A DNA stretch of 14,174 nt. It comes from Clostridiaceae bacterium UBA4839. GTDB taxonomy: Bacteria > Bacillota > Clostridia > Clostridiales > Caloramatoraceae. The DNA is taken from positions 1 to 14,174 of the forward strand of contig DHEX01000070.1 of assembly GCA_002400085.1 (NCBI GenBank), given 5' to 3'. The position numbers and the translations under genes were made by a program. The notes under the pieces are model-generated. The model worked only from the letters and a program-made list of their open reading frames with translations, had not been told where the DNA came from and made no database searches. How positions within the stretch are numbered: position 1 is the first letter of the stretch; every line of letters begins with the position of its first letter. This document shows, piece after piece, positions 1 to 7,614 of this stretch.

Positions 1-45
1 GAAAGTTTTACAAGCACAGTGTTTATCTAAGTAGGAAAGTTTATA

Positions 46-140
46 AAGGTAGGGAACGGTCTTGACTTATTTACAAAATTGGCATTCTTGCAAAGTCCTG
101 CTTAGGCTCAAGGTAGGGAGCGGTCTTGACCGTTCCGCTC
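46..140. repeat. Two direct copies of a 21-nt repeat upstream of lepB, the second with hairpin potential
   Basis: Positions 46-66 and 110-130 match at 20 of 21 bases; the only difference is A56 versus G120. The second copy runs into a complementary stretch, so it can form either GAGCGG (118-123) with CCGCTC (135-140) or a tight CGGTC/GACCG hairpin (121-130 region). No U-tract follows, so this is not a convincing terminator. A weak partial echo (GGGACGGT) lies just after lepB at 720-727. The rest of 1-198 holds no gene that I can support. A TATAAT at 168-173 could be a -10 box for lepB, but I see no good -35 at the right distance. Confidence 0.55.
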
Positions 141-198
141 TCCTAAATAATGAACTTTTTAAGATAATATAATCAACAAGACTTAGGGGGTAATAAAA

Positions 199-717
199 AT
201 GTCTGATGACTCATTAAATGAAGTAAAAGAATGGATAATTGCAATAATAATTGCTGCCTTAGCTGCTTTTCTTATAAAGTGGCTTCTGTTTGACATAATT
301 CAAGTATCCGGGCTTTCTATGGTTCCTACTCTTCACAACAATGACAGAGTTGCCGTTGAAAAAGTAAGCCTTTATACTCACAACATAAAGCATGGGCAAA
401 TAATAATATTTGATTCAGGTGAAAGAGGAAGAGGAATTTATATAAAAAGAGTAATTGGCCTTCCTGGGGATGAAGTAGAGATAAAAGACGGAAGTGTCTT
501 TTTAAATGGAGATAAGCTTCCTGAGCCATATCTTAAGCCTGGCACATACACTGACGTTCCTTTAAAGCTCAAAGTGCCAGAGGAAACCGTATTCGTCCTC
601 GGTGACAACAGAGAAGTAAGTGAGGACAGCAGATATTTAGGTCCTATTCCAATAAAAAGCATAAAAGGCCATGCTATATGTAGAATTTACCCTTTTAACC
701 AAATGAGAAAGTTTTAA
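199..717 (+). CDS. lepB: Type I signal peptidase (leader peptidase, family S26)
   Basis: Membrane-anchored serine protease that cuts signal peptides from exported proteins on the outer face of the membrane. The 172-residue product has one N-terminal membrane anchor (about residues 12-31) and then the conserved boxes in order. These are SGLSMVPTL with catalytic Ser40, the IKRVIGLPGD box with the general base Lys83, and the GDNR box (135-138) followed by SEDSRYLGP. This is the short, single-anchor form usual in Firmicutes. The start is supported by an AGGGGG ribosome site at 184-189, nine bases before the ATG. It faces the next operon convergently, with about 270 bases between the two stops. 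It looks monocistronic within the window. Genomes of this kind often carry several lepB/sip paralogues, so the exact paralogue cannot be told. Function is very likely. Confidence 0.95.
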   Translation: MSDDSLNEVKEWIIAIIIAALAAFLIKWLLFDIIQVSGLSMVPTLHNNDRVAVEKVSLYTHNIKHGQIIIFDSGERGRGIYIKRVIGLPGDEVEIKDGSVFLNGDKLPEPYLKPGTYTDVPLKLKVPEETVFVLGDNREVSEDSRYLGPIPIKSIKGHAICRIYPFNQMRKF

Positions 718-721
718 AAGG

Positions 722-841
722 GACGGTTATCTATCAAATGAAATATTAGTGGCTGTTGCAAAAATTCATGATTATAAAAAACGCAAAAACAGTGGAGATA
801 AGAAAAATATATGGAATGAACAAGTAGAAGCTCTAAGGTAA
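722..841 (+). pseudogene. Possible C-terminal remnant of an unidentified protein
   Basis: An open frame with no credible start reads as a lysine-rich tail (ending NIWNEQVEALR, stop TAA 839-841). It looks protein-like and ends inside the left arm of a long inverted repeat. It may be the 3' end of a decayed transposase, since it lies within a structure with IS-like ends, but I do not recognise the family. It has no ATG or ribosome site, so it is probably not expressed. Low confidence; chance reading of repeat DNA is a real alternative. Confidence 0.2.
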
Positions 842-968
842 AAAATGCCAGACAAGCCAAGTAATTTCGTTAAAATCGCTATCCTCTACAAACGAAATAC
901 GCTAAGCTTCTTGTCACTTTTTACCTTAGAGCTTCTTTGTGAATGAGAAAAAACTATTTTGCAACAGC
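752..968. repeat. Nested inverted-repeat element, MITE or IS-end-like
   Basis: Three pairs of complementary arms share one centre. The outer 12-bp perfect arms are 752-763 (GCTGTTGCAAAA) and 957-968. A 19-bp perfect pair is 826-844 and 918-936. Inside it lie GACAAG 851-856 with CTTGTC 910-915, and 861-871 with 891-900 (one bulge). The outer arms resemble the terminal repeats of clostridial insertion sequences as I remember them, but I cannot assign a family. The whole is about 217 bp, too short for a transposase. It sits between the convergent lepB and DUF979 genes and could end transcription from both sides, although no clean U-run follows. Confidence 0.6.
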
Positions 969-989
969 TCCCTCACTATATTTTGATAA

Positions 990-1907
990 TTACCTTGCCA
1001 TAAAATACATTAAGAAAATTTGCACTACTAGCATTATAATTGCAATAGGAACTTGCTTTTTAATAACACCATATTTATCCTTCATTTCAAGGATGGCAAC
1101 AGGCACTATGTTGAAGTTTGCTGCCATAGGTGTCATTAATGTTCCACAGTATCCACATGTAAGGGCAAGCATTCCAACAACATTTGGATCAAGCCCATAC
1201 TTTAATACAAATGGGACACCAATTCCAACTGTTATTACTGAGAAAGCTGCAAATGCATTTCCCATAATCATTGTAAATAATACCATACCAACAGCATAAA
1301 TTACAATTCCAACGAAAACATTTCCCTCTGGAACTATTTTTTGAACTCCACCTGCAATAACTTCTCCAACTCCTGCAGCTGTAAATATTGCACCAAGTGA
1401 TGCTAAAAGCTGTGGAAGGGTGGATAGAGGTCCTACTGCATCAAGAAGTCTTTGTCCTTCATTCATAACTGATTTAGGGCTATCCTTTGTCATTGTCATT
1501 AAAATAACTGCTGCTAAAATTGTACCTATTCCAAGTCCTACAAGCGCTCCAAGTTTTGGCAAAAATATAGCAAATACTATGGCAGTTACACCAATTGTAA
1601 AGGCTGGTATAAATATTTTATATCCAAGCTTATCTGACATTTTCTTTCTATATTCTGCAGGAGCTAAAGGACTGTTCCCTGGCTTAACCTGTTTGCTCAT
1701 TGCAGCTCCTGACATTATAAGAATAAGAACTCCTACTGCCTTTGGAGGAATATATTTTCCAAAAGCCATAATAATGCCAAGCATTAACCAAAATATGATT
1801 GTCCCAACTTTAGATTTGTGATTTTTATCTGTAGCTGTCTTATAAACTATATAAAAACATACAAAACCACATATAAAATATATTACTTCCATAAAATTAT
1901 TTTTCAT
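990..1907 (-). CDS. DUF979 family membrane protein (likely transporter half)
   Basis: A 305-residue, very hydrophobic protein with about eight to ten membrane spans. It matches the DUF979 family by its overall pattern: an N-terminal span ending IVYKTA, the loop APAEYRKKMSDKLGYKIF, a glycine-rich GNAFAAFSVITVGIGVPF segment near 217-234, and CGYCGTLMTPMAANFNIVP near 252-270. The last motif recalls the re-entrant loops of ion-transporter-superfamily carriers. Its start codon follows the DUF969 stop with one base between, and its ribosome site (GAGGTG, 1915-1920) lies inside DUF969, so the two are translationally coupled. DUF969 and DUF979 usually occur as a pair, often near pyroglutamyl peptidase or 5-oxoproline genes. 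Transport of 5-oxoproline or a related acid is an inference; substrate and direction are not shown by the sequence. It is the last gene of the operon. Confidence 0.85.
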   Translation of the reverse strand: MKNNFMEVIYFICGFVCFYIVYKTATDKNHKSKVGTIIFWLMLGIIMAFGKYIPPKAVGVLILIMSGAAMSKQVKPGNSPLAPAEYRKKMSDKLGYKIFIPAFTIGVTAIVFAIFLPKLGALVGLGIGTILAAVILMTMTKDSPKSVMNEGQRLLDAVGPLSTLPQLLASLGAIFTAAGVGEVIAGGVQKIVPEGNVFVGIVIYAVGMVLFTMIMGNAFAAFSVITVGIGVPFVLKYGLDPNVVGMLALTCGYCGTLMTPMAANFNIVPVAILEMKDKYGVIKKQVPIAIIMLVVQIFLMYFMAR

Positions 1908-1908
1908 T

Positions 1909-2598
1909 TTATTTCACCTCACTTTTCGCTTTTTTATCTGGATACTTTTTCATAATCTTCTTATCTATAATTCCATAATAAATTGAAGCTACTAAAATAG
2001 CTATAATTGCAACTGGTATCTCAGCTTTAACAGCTTTAATTGGATCAAGATCATAACCAGCACCTTTTAGTGTTCCCTGAACAAGTAAAAGTCCTGCACC
2101 TCCAAGAAATAGAACCTGTCCAAAAAACCAAGCTACGTTTTCCATGCCGGCAGACATTGCCTTTATGGTTTCTGCATCCTCTTCTGAAATTTTCTTCCCT
2201 CTGCTTTCAATAGAACCTACTGCCATAGGATAAACAACAGGTCTTACAAATCCTGCAACACCACCAAAACTGATGTCAAATGCTGCAAGAAAAGTTCTGG
2301 CTACACCATAACTCATTATTACTTTTCCTGGAGTTGCATTTTTTATCTTTGCTATAAACTTTCCTGCTGTTTCCTTAAGTCCATTCTTTTCAAGAATTCC
2401 TATAACAGGAAGAAGCATTAAAAATATGGACATGTATCTGTTTGCCACAAATGTTTTCCCAAGTATATCAAGAATCTGAGGAAAACTAATTCCGCTTACA
2501 AGACCTGTGACAACCCCTGCAATGATAACGATTCCAATTGCATCAAGTTTTAATGCAAAGCCAACTACAATGATGAGTACGCCAATAAGTTTAATCAT
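1909..2598 (-). CDS. DUF969 family membrane protein, partner of DUF979
   Basis: A 229-residue integral membrane protein with about five or six spans. It starts with hydrophobic segments (about residues 2-35). A glycine- and proline-containing core follows with ATPGKVIMSYGVARTFLAAFDISFGG near 88-113 and the conserved RPVVYPMAVG near 119-128. The protein ends in a charged cytosolic tail rich in lysine. This is the usual DUF969 length and pattern. The ATG at 2598 is preceded by GGGAGTGA at good spacing. A gap of 61 bases separates it from the M14 gene upstream, so it may have some independent expression, but no clear promoter is seen there. The constant pairing with DUF979 suggests the two proteins form one carrier. 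The substrate is unproven; gene neighbours point to 5-oxoproline or small glutamyl compounds. Confidence 0.85.
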   Translation of the reverse strand: MIKLIGVLIIVVGFALKLDAIGIVIIAGVVTGLVSGISFPQILDILGKTFVANRYMSIFLMLLPVIGILEKNGLKETAGKFIAKIKNATPGKVIMSYGVARTFLAAFDISFGGVAGFVRPVVYPMAVGSIESRGKKISEEDAETIKAMSAGMENVAWFFGQVLFLGGAGLLLVQGTLKGAGYDLDPIKAVKAEIPVAIIAILVASIYYGIIDKKIMKKYPDKKAKSEVK

Positions 2599-2659
2599 TT
2601 TATCACTCCCTTTTTTATTTTTTATATGAGCTGCAGTAATTAAATTCTGCAGTTATATA

Positions 2660-5600
2660 CTATTTCAGCTTTATAGGTCTTTTTCTTACCTTTTTTAATG
2701 TTATGCCCCCATCTTCAAAGGATTTATCCTCCATAACAGTTTCAGCCTTATAAAGCATATCTATTGTAGCTATATCGGATATAAAATGAGTCTTTGTACA
2801 AAGTCTTAAATAATCGCCCTGTGCAGTTTCATCAGAAACCTCTGTCGTAAAGTCCACTGCTGTAATATAAGGATATCTGTGGGATATATGCCATGCTTCA
2901 GGGTTTGGCTTATAAGCAATCCAATAAAAAATTAAGTTTTTATAATAATCTGCAGGGAATAGTTTTGGCATCCACTGATGGGCATATTTTTCGAATCTGT
3001 CCTTCCAGTCTTCATTCCACTTTTCTATTTCGCTGTCCCTATTTATTGCATCGGCAACATAATCCTGAAGTACCTCATTTAACCTCTTATGATTAGGATA
3101 TTTAGGGGAATCAACATACCAAAAGTATCCATAGAAAAGTGCCCTTGGAAGCCAAAATCCTTTAAACCATGGGGACACATAACCCGAAAACTGCTGATCC
3201 CACTCATGGGTTGGGACTCCATGATTATCAACCATCATATCCGGCAGCCACTTTCTCCAAACATTTGGAACTGCATTAGCTTCTGTATATTTTGTATCCT
3301 TCCAATACCCCTGGGCAAACTCCTTTCCAACTGCATTAAACCTCGCAATATGAAGCTTCCACTTTGGGTTATCCTTTTGAAGCATATCGTGTATATATCC
3401 CCCATCTGTATTTTCAAAGGGAATTATTGTAAGATTTACCCTGTCAAGATATTTCTTATACTTTTCATCACTTATGATTTTAAGTGCTAAATATAAGGAC
3501 GAATTTGTACTTGAAACCTCATTAGCATGATGTCTGTTGTTTATCATAAATACAGGCTTAGAATTAATAAGCTTGTTTCTTGACACTATCTTTGATTTAA
3601 AACCCTTATAAATATCAATTGCATAAATGTCTCTTCCCTGGTAAGATTTCGAAGCCCTCCAAACATCAAGTCCCTTAACCTTTTTCATCTTATCCATAAT
3701 TTTAATATAGTCTTCATATCCTATAACCTTATCTACAGGTACATCTACATCATTTGCATTTAAAGTTTTATTATTTTCTAAAGACTTGCTGCAAATATTT
3801 AGCTCTAAAGTCTTAACCATATTTCCATTTGAAAGTACATTAAATTTAATACTTTCAGCCTCAATATATCCATTTGCCATGGAAATAACACCATTTTCAG
3901 CAAGCTCTATATAGGATTCAAGCCTATTTAAAATTTCAATATTTCCATAAGTTTCAACGTTTACATAAATTTCCTCAATTGTCTTATCATTAAATACTAT
4001 TTTTGAAATACTTATATCGCTTAAAGCTTCATTTATATCTATCTTTTTCTCCCCAATTACAACCTTTGGTCTGTCATATTTTTCTGCATAAAGCCCAGCT
4101 TTAATATACCCTGGCTTCCCGTTTTCTTTATTTATTACAGGAAGTATAAGCCCTGGCTCTTGAAGGCTTTCTCCCACAGTTCTTTGGCCAAAAGTCTTAA
4201 AAAAGTCAAGGCCAACAAAATACAAATCCTCATGAAGAGCATCAAGAGAAGATATCCTATCCTGCCTTACAGGAAGATCAAAATCAGGCTCACTTAAAGA
4301 TACATCCATTCTTAGTTCCTTAAAGAAAGGCTGCTTTGAGGACAGCGGTTTCCCATCAGTTTTTTTAAGGATATAATCCTTACACTTTTTAAGTATTTTT
4401 TCCTGATAAATGTTCCATAAAAGCTCCAAATCCGTTTCTATTCTTTCATCAATTACAACCTTGTCATTTACACAAACCTTTACCCAGCCAGTTGAAGGGT
4501 GAACCTTCCCAATGCCATTATACTCATTTAAATAAGGTCTTTCACTGTATTTTGCTTCATATTTGCTACTGTAGAGAATGTTTCCCTCCTTATCCTTAAA
4601 AATTATTTTATAAGTACTTTTTTCTTCCTTATCCATAATTTCAAATTTGATTTTATCCCTTTTAAAATTAAGCTCTTTTGCCATCAAATCATCCACAGGA
4701 TAAAGCTCTTGAATCCATCTTACAGGAAGATCAAACCATTTATTTTCATCATCTGCATATGCCCCGGAAATCTTAGGTACAGAACCGTCGTCATCATCCC
4801 AAGTATCCTTTCCTTCCTTTAAGAAAGGCTTAAATTTAATAACAATTTCATCCGTATCCTTTATAATGTCATGAACTTTTGGAATAACTCCCTCCATAAT
4901 CCAGCTTATGCCCTGCTTATAAGCACAGAAAATGTCACAGTTTTCAAGCTTTGCCCCTGTTTTAACGATTTCATCCTTTAAATAAAGCTTTAAATCATCC
5001 CTTACAGATTTTTCTTCACTTAAAGTTCCAAAAATCTTTACATTATCCTCAGGCTTTAAATTTGGAAAAAGCTTTTCATTTAAAACTTGTTTAAACCTAT
5101 CAACTTCATAAGGTATATCGTATTTTTCTTCAAAAATTAGCTGTTTTTCATTAAAAGGCCTTATCCCAATATCTTTAACATTATATTTACTATTTAAATA
5201 ATTCTTAAACTTATACTCATCAAAATTCTCAAAGTCATCCTTTAAAAAGCAATCAATTTTTTTATCTTTAATACTTTTATCCTTCTTTATAAGGGATAAA
5301 ATGTAGGCAATTTCTCCATTTAAAGTATCACCACTTAAGGAAGCCTTTAGATTTTTCTTTATATCTTCTAAGGATACCCCCTTACTGCTATTTAAAAATG
5401 GGAGACTTTCAGCAATATATTTTGCACCCTTTACAAGGTTTTCTCCGCTTCCTGAAAGTATTATATAATTGTTATCCACATCTCTTAATATATTAAAGGA
5501 GGTTTTATCCACATTATAAACAAATTCTTTCGTTAGATTTAAATTGCCAATAAATATTGGATTTTTAATGCTGTCATTAAATTCTTTTTCTGTATATACC

Positions 5601-6484
5601 ATTGGGAAAGATACCCCTAAACTTTCAAGTCCAAGCCTTGCTGCAATAGAAGAAGCAGCAATAAGTTCATAGTTGTCTGCGTTATCCCTTATCATTATCT
5701 TCCCTATAATTTCATCAGGAAGAAAATCATTATCAGTATCCTCTAAAATTCCGTCTATACTATAAAAGTTTGCAACATCTATCTTCTTTAAGGCTGTAAG
5801 CTTATTTGAATTTATACTTAAATCATTATTTGCCTCAAGTTCCTTATTAAAAATACTAATATTATCTTCACTTGCATTATCAAAAGCAACGTTTATTTCC
5901 TTTATGTAATCCCATTTAAAAGTATTTTCATTATTCTTTATATAATTTTTTATTTCTTCTAAATTCCCGCTAAATTTCAGCTTAACGCCAACCTTATAAA
6001 GACCGCAGTAATCCTTATGAATCATTATATTATTTATGCTAACACAGGAAACCTTAGGTATGCTTTCGAAGCTTTTTACCACATCTCCTAATGTAGGTTT
6101 TTTACTGCTAATTTCCCATATAAAGGGAAGCCTTCCATAAAGATATTCTCCGCCTTTTTCAAGAGCCTCATCACAGCAAGAATCAATATTAATGGAATTC
6201 CCTGCAATATATATTTCAGCTGTGTTTTTATTTTTATAATTTACATTTCCATTAATTTTAATATTTGTTTCTTCCTTTGAATCACTATTAAATTTAACTA
6301 AAGGCAAATCTAAAGCAATATTTTCAAATCCAAGCCTTGCAGATAAATTAATTGCAAGTTTTTTTTCAATAGCTGAGGAATCTTCCCTTAAAATAATACC
6401 TCCCTTTAAACCGTCAGGAAAACCGTCGCCATTTAAATCATCAAGTATTCCATCTAATGTATAAAGCTTCTCCAAACTCTCCAT
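2660..6484 (-). CDS. Large M14-family zinc metallopeptidase with duplicated N-terminal module
   Basis: A 1274-residue protein with a carboxypeptidase-A-like (M14) domain at about residues 920-1250. The zinc ligands are visible as HANE (His986, Glu989) and, about 100 residues on, DNHG (His1088). A catalytic Glu is likely at 1215 (DFTTEVSDE). The N-terminal third holds two copies of one module, about 6-125 and 239-364. Each opens with (T/S)(L/I)DGIL(D/E)D plus an aspartate-rich, calcium-loop-like stretch ending PD, then ARLG(F/L)E. The middle (about 370-900) is beta-rich by appearance and unassigned; FDLPVR or its variant occurs twice (584-589, 735-740). There is no signal peptide, so it is probably cytosolic. 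That is unusual for such a large M14 enzyme, since single M14 domains are about 300 residues. A strong AGGGGGG ribosome site precedes the ATG. It follows the GGCT gene by 40 bases. Substrate unknown; a peptide bearing a gamma-glutamyl or 5-oxoprolyl group is a guess from context. Confidence 0.85.
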   Translation of the reverse strand: MESLEKLYTLDGILDDLNGDGFPDGLKGGIILREDSSAIEKKLAINLSARLGFENIALDLPLVKFNSDSKEETNIKINGNVNYKNKNTAEIYIAGNSINIDSCCDEALEKGGEYLYGRLPFIWEISSKKPTLGDVVKSFESIPKVSCVSINNIMIHKDYCGLYKVGVKLKFSGNLEEIKNYIKNNENTFKWDYIKEINVAFDNASEDNISIFNKELEANNDLSINSNKLTALKKIDVANFYSIDGILEDTDNDFLPDEIIGKIMIRDNADNYELIAASSIAARLGLESLGVSFPMVYTEKEFNDSIKNPIFIGNLNLTKEFVYNVDKTSFNILRDVDNNYIILSGSGENLVKGAKYIAESLPFLNSSKGVSLEDIKKNLKASLSGDTLNGEIAYILSLIKKDKSIKDKKIDCFLKDDFENFDEYKFKNYLNSKYNVKDIGIRPFNEKQLIFEEKYDIPYEVDRFKQVLNEKLFPNLKPEDNVKIFGTLSEEKSVRDDLKLYLKDEIVKTGAKLENCDIFCAYKQGISWIMEGVIPKVHDIIKDTDEIVIKFKPFLKEGKDTWDDDDGSVPKISGAYADDENKWFDLPVRWIQELYPVDDLMAKELNFKRDKIKFEIMDKEEKSTYKIIFKDKEGNILYSSKYEAKYSERPYLNEYNGIGKVHPSTGWVKVCVNDKVVIDERIETDLELLWNIYQEKILKKCKDYILKKTDGKPLSSKQPFFKELRMDVSLSEPDFDLPVRQDRISSLDALHEDLYFVGLDFFKTFGQRTVGESLQEPGLILPVINKENGKPGYIKAGLYAEKYDRPKVVIGEKKIDINEALSDISISKIVFNDKTIEEIYVNVETYGNIEILNRLESYIELAENGVISMANGYIEAESIKFNVLSNGNMVKTLELNICSKSLENNKTLNANDVDVPVDKVIGYEDYIKIMDKMKKVKGLDVWRASKSYQGRDIYAIDIYKGFKSKIVSRNKLINSKPVFMINNRHHANEVSSTNSSLYLALKIISDEKYKKYLDRVNLTIIPFENTDGGYIHDMLQKDNPKWKLHIARFNAVGKEFAQGYWKDTKYTEANAVPNVWRKWLPDMMVDNHGVPTHEWDQQFSGYVSPWFKGFWLPRALFYGYFWYVDSPKYPNHKRLNEVLQDYVADAINRDSEIEKWNEDWKDRFEKYAHQWMPKLFPADYYKNLIFYWIAYKPNPEAWHISHRYPYITAVDFTTEVSDETAQGDYLRLCTKTHFISDIATIDMLYKAETVMEDKSFEDGGITLKKVRKRPIKLK

Positions 6485-6524
6485 TATATGACCCCCCCTT
6501 TCTTTTTTTCTTTCGGAAGCCGCT

Positions 6525-6980
6525 TTACACTGCCTCTGTTTTATTTACCTGATGGCTAGTCCCCATCTCACTTATATATTTTCTCCAATCGCCTAACTTT
6601 ATATATTCTGATTCCCTTTCATTTAGCATTTTTGTATTAATAAAAATATATGCTGGAAGCATCTCACTTTTCCCATTCATATGATAAACTTTTATATTGT
6701 TTCTTAAATACATAACTTCATCTTGATCCTCAAAGTATTCCTCCATGGAGTCCATCGTTTTAAGTATACTTCCATTTTCATCATCGGTAAATGTCATTAT
6801 CTCTCCATACACAATATCATTTCCATCTACCAATGCAGGACAATTTTTATTTTTTAAATGATACAATTTCCCATAGACATATGATTTTTCATGGCCTAAA
6901 ACATGTCCCTTAAGGTATTTATTATAATTCCTAAAACCTTCCATTAACGTTCCATATACAAATATTCTATTTTTTATCAT
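6525..6980 (-). CDS. Gamma-glutamylcyclotransferase-like (AIG2/GGCT fold) protein
   Basis: Small soluble protein of the GGCT/AIG2/YtfP-like fold. Members split gamma-glutamyl amino acids or amines into 5-oxoproline and the free amine. The signature VYGTLMEG lies near the N-terminus (about residues 8-15 from the preferred start). YGEIMTF follows near 58-64, and the MDSMEEY motif carries the likely catalytic Glu (about residue 80) in the place of the usual LDxxEG motif. An in-frame ATG also exists at 6986, but the GAGGG site (6987-6991) touches it, while it sits six bases from the ATG at 6980, so I prefer 6980 (151 residues). It is the first gene of a four-gene operon with the M14 peptidase, DUF969 and DUF979. 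The exact substrate cannot be read from sequence. Neighbouring Pcp also yields 5-oxoproline, which supports a shared pathway. Confidence 0.85.
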   Translation of the reverse strand: MIKNRIFVYGTLMEGFRNYNKYLKGHVLGHEKSYVYGKLYHLKNKNCPALVDGNDIVYGEIMTFTDDENGSILKTMDSMEEYFEDQDEVMYLRNNIKVYHMNGKSEMLPAYIFINTKMLNERESEYIKLGDWRKYISEMGTSHQVNKTEAV

Positions 6981-7099
6981 GTCCATCCCTCTTTATTACT
7001 ATAATAATAACTATATAATGAAGTGCTTATTTAAATTAGATAACTTTTACTTCTTAGCAGCCATTATATTTAATGCATTAATACTTATTAATTATTATT

Positions 7100-7128
7100 A
7101 TGATACATATTCCTAAATATTTTGTCAA
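7100..7128 (-). promoter_or_regulatory. Sigma-A promoter for the GGCT-M14-DUF969-DUF979 operon
   Basis: On the minus strand, a perfect TTGACA (7128-7123) is followed after exactly 17 bases by TATCAT (7105-7100). Transcription would start near 7093, giving a leader of about 110 bases before the GGCT ATG. The leader is AT-rich and contains a TAATGCATTA palindrome but no riboswitch that I recognise. Confidence 0.7.
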
Positions 7129-7150
7129 ATAAAATTTTATATTGTTGTAC

Positions 7151-7260
7151 AAGCAGGAATATGCACAGCAGACCGCAAACAGAAATGTCACGGCAGGTAC
7201 AATGGGGGACGTGCACGGCAATACAGGCGAGGACGTACATAGCAGGTGCAGCAGCATCCG
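7151..7260. other. G+C-rich island with weak ~24-nt tandem repetition
   Basis: By count, 61 of 110 bases are G or C, against an AT-rich surround. Three to four degenerate units of about 24 bases can be aligned on a CACGGCA or CATAGCAGG core (units starting near 7161, 7185, 7209 and 7233). No start codon with a ribosome site gives a believable protein in either strand. It may be a decayed foreign fragment. It leads directly into palindromic repeat C. Confidence 0.4.
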
Positions 7261-7310
7261 TAATTTCACGCTTAAGCGGGGAATTATGGATGCTGCTATC
7301 GAATAAGACG
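7242..7310 (+). repeat. Palindromic intergenic repeat, copy C
   Basis: Arms 7250-7265 and 7282-7297 are complementary over 16 bases with one G-T wobble, and the loop contains CGCTTAAGCG, itself a palindrome. The sequence aligns with copies A and B read on the minus strand and with D on the plus strand: shared AGCATCYG near the left, TTAAGCG in the loop, ATTAYGGAT then G(A)ATAA at the right. It is part of a four-copy family in this window. Confidence 0.65.
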
Positions 7311-7362
7311 ATTTTTATACTCAGGGTAAATTGCTTACTTGCTTATAGTAGAACCTCCCATC

Positions 7363-7440
7363 CATCTGAGCCTTAGAATAGTCAATCAGGGGTACAGCCG
7401 TTTAGTGGATTACGGCTGCTGCGCCATCGGGTAAACCTTA
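7363..7440 (+). repeat. Palindromic intergenic repeat, copy D
   Basis: Starts with CATCTGAG then CCTTAGAA, has a CAGCCG/CGGCTG stem (about 7396-7401 and 7414-7419), and ends GCCATCGGGTAAACCTTA. The minus strand of copy B shows the same order: CATCTGAG, TCTTAGAA, TCAGGG, ATTACGGAT, GCCATTGGATAAA, AAACCTTA. D has a shortened centre. The stretch from here to the pcp promoter (7441-7529) is very AT-rich and holds nothing else that I can name. Confidence 0.6.
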
Positions 7441-7529
7441 TTTTTTTGTTTAATATTATTTGTTTGATATAAAAATAATAAATTATACGTATATTTATTC
7501 ATTATTAAAGTTTTTTTAATATTTCCATA

Positions 7530-7558
7530 AGGACAAAAGTTTAAATTTGTTATATAAT
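7530..7558 (+). promoter_or_regulatory. Probable pcp promoter
   Basis: TATAAT at 7553-7558, with AGGACA at 7530-7535 as a four-of-six match to TTGACA and a 17-base spacer. Transcription would begin near 7565, right at the edge of the 10-bp palindrome that follows. Confidence 0.55.
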
Positions 7559-7566
7559 TATTTGAG

Positions 7567-7590
7567 GTAGTGTAAAAAACTTTACACTAC
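7567..7590 (+). promoter_or_regulatory. Perfect 10-bp palindrome at the pcp transcription start
   Basis: GTAGTGTAAA (7567-7576) and TTTACACTAC (7581-7590) are exact reverse complements around a 4-base centre. The site begins about two bases after the predicted start of transcription and ends about 13 bases before the ribosome site. It is placed like a repressor operator, and could also act as a 5' leader hairpin. I do not recognise the cognate regulator. Confidence 0.5.
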
Positions 7591-7614
7591 TTTAAATAAA
7601 AAAGAGGTGATTTT

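Noticed and set aside
943..1299. Plus-strand open frame of 118 codons starting near the inverted-repeat element
   Set aside because: It lies almost wholly antisense to the well-supported DUF979 gene and has no ribosome site.
1420..1821. Plus-strand open frame of 133 codons
   Set aside because: Antisense shadow of DUF979; composition follows the real gene on the other strand.
2599..2659. Terminator between the M14 and DUF969 genes
   Set aside because: Only a 6-bp CTGCAG/CTGCAG stem without a U-tract on the transcribed side.
3089..3490. Plus-strand open frame opposite the M14 domain
   Set aside because: Antisense to the zinc-binding region of a complete peptidase gene; no family features.
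7151..7260. CRISPR array
   Set aside because: Units are too degenerate and contiguous, with no conserved repeat separated by unique spacers, and no cas genes nearby.
7142..7306. TTG-started 54-codon frame through the G+C-rich island, reading fairly protein-like
   Set aside because: No ribosome site, an upstream stop in frame, and its 3' half is repeat copy C. A decayed fragment is possible but not shown.
7242..7310. Riboswitch or tRNA-like structure in the palindromic repeats
   Set aside because: Copies occur in both orientations and in unrelated contexts, and cores vary in length, which fits a dispersed repeat better than a conserved ligand-binding RNA.
7122..7376. Plus-strand 84-codon frame in the GGCT-pcp intergenic region
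   Set aside because: Starts inside the -35 box of the GGCT promoter, has no ribosome site, and crosses two repeat units.
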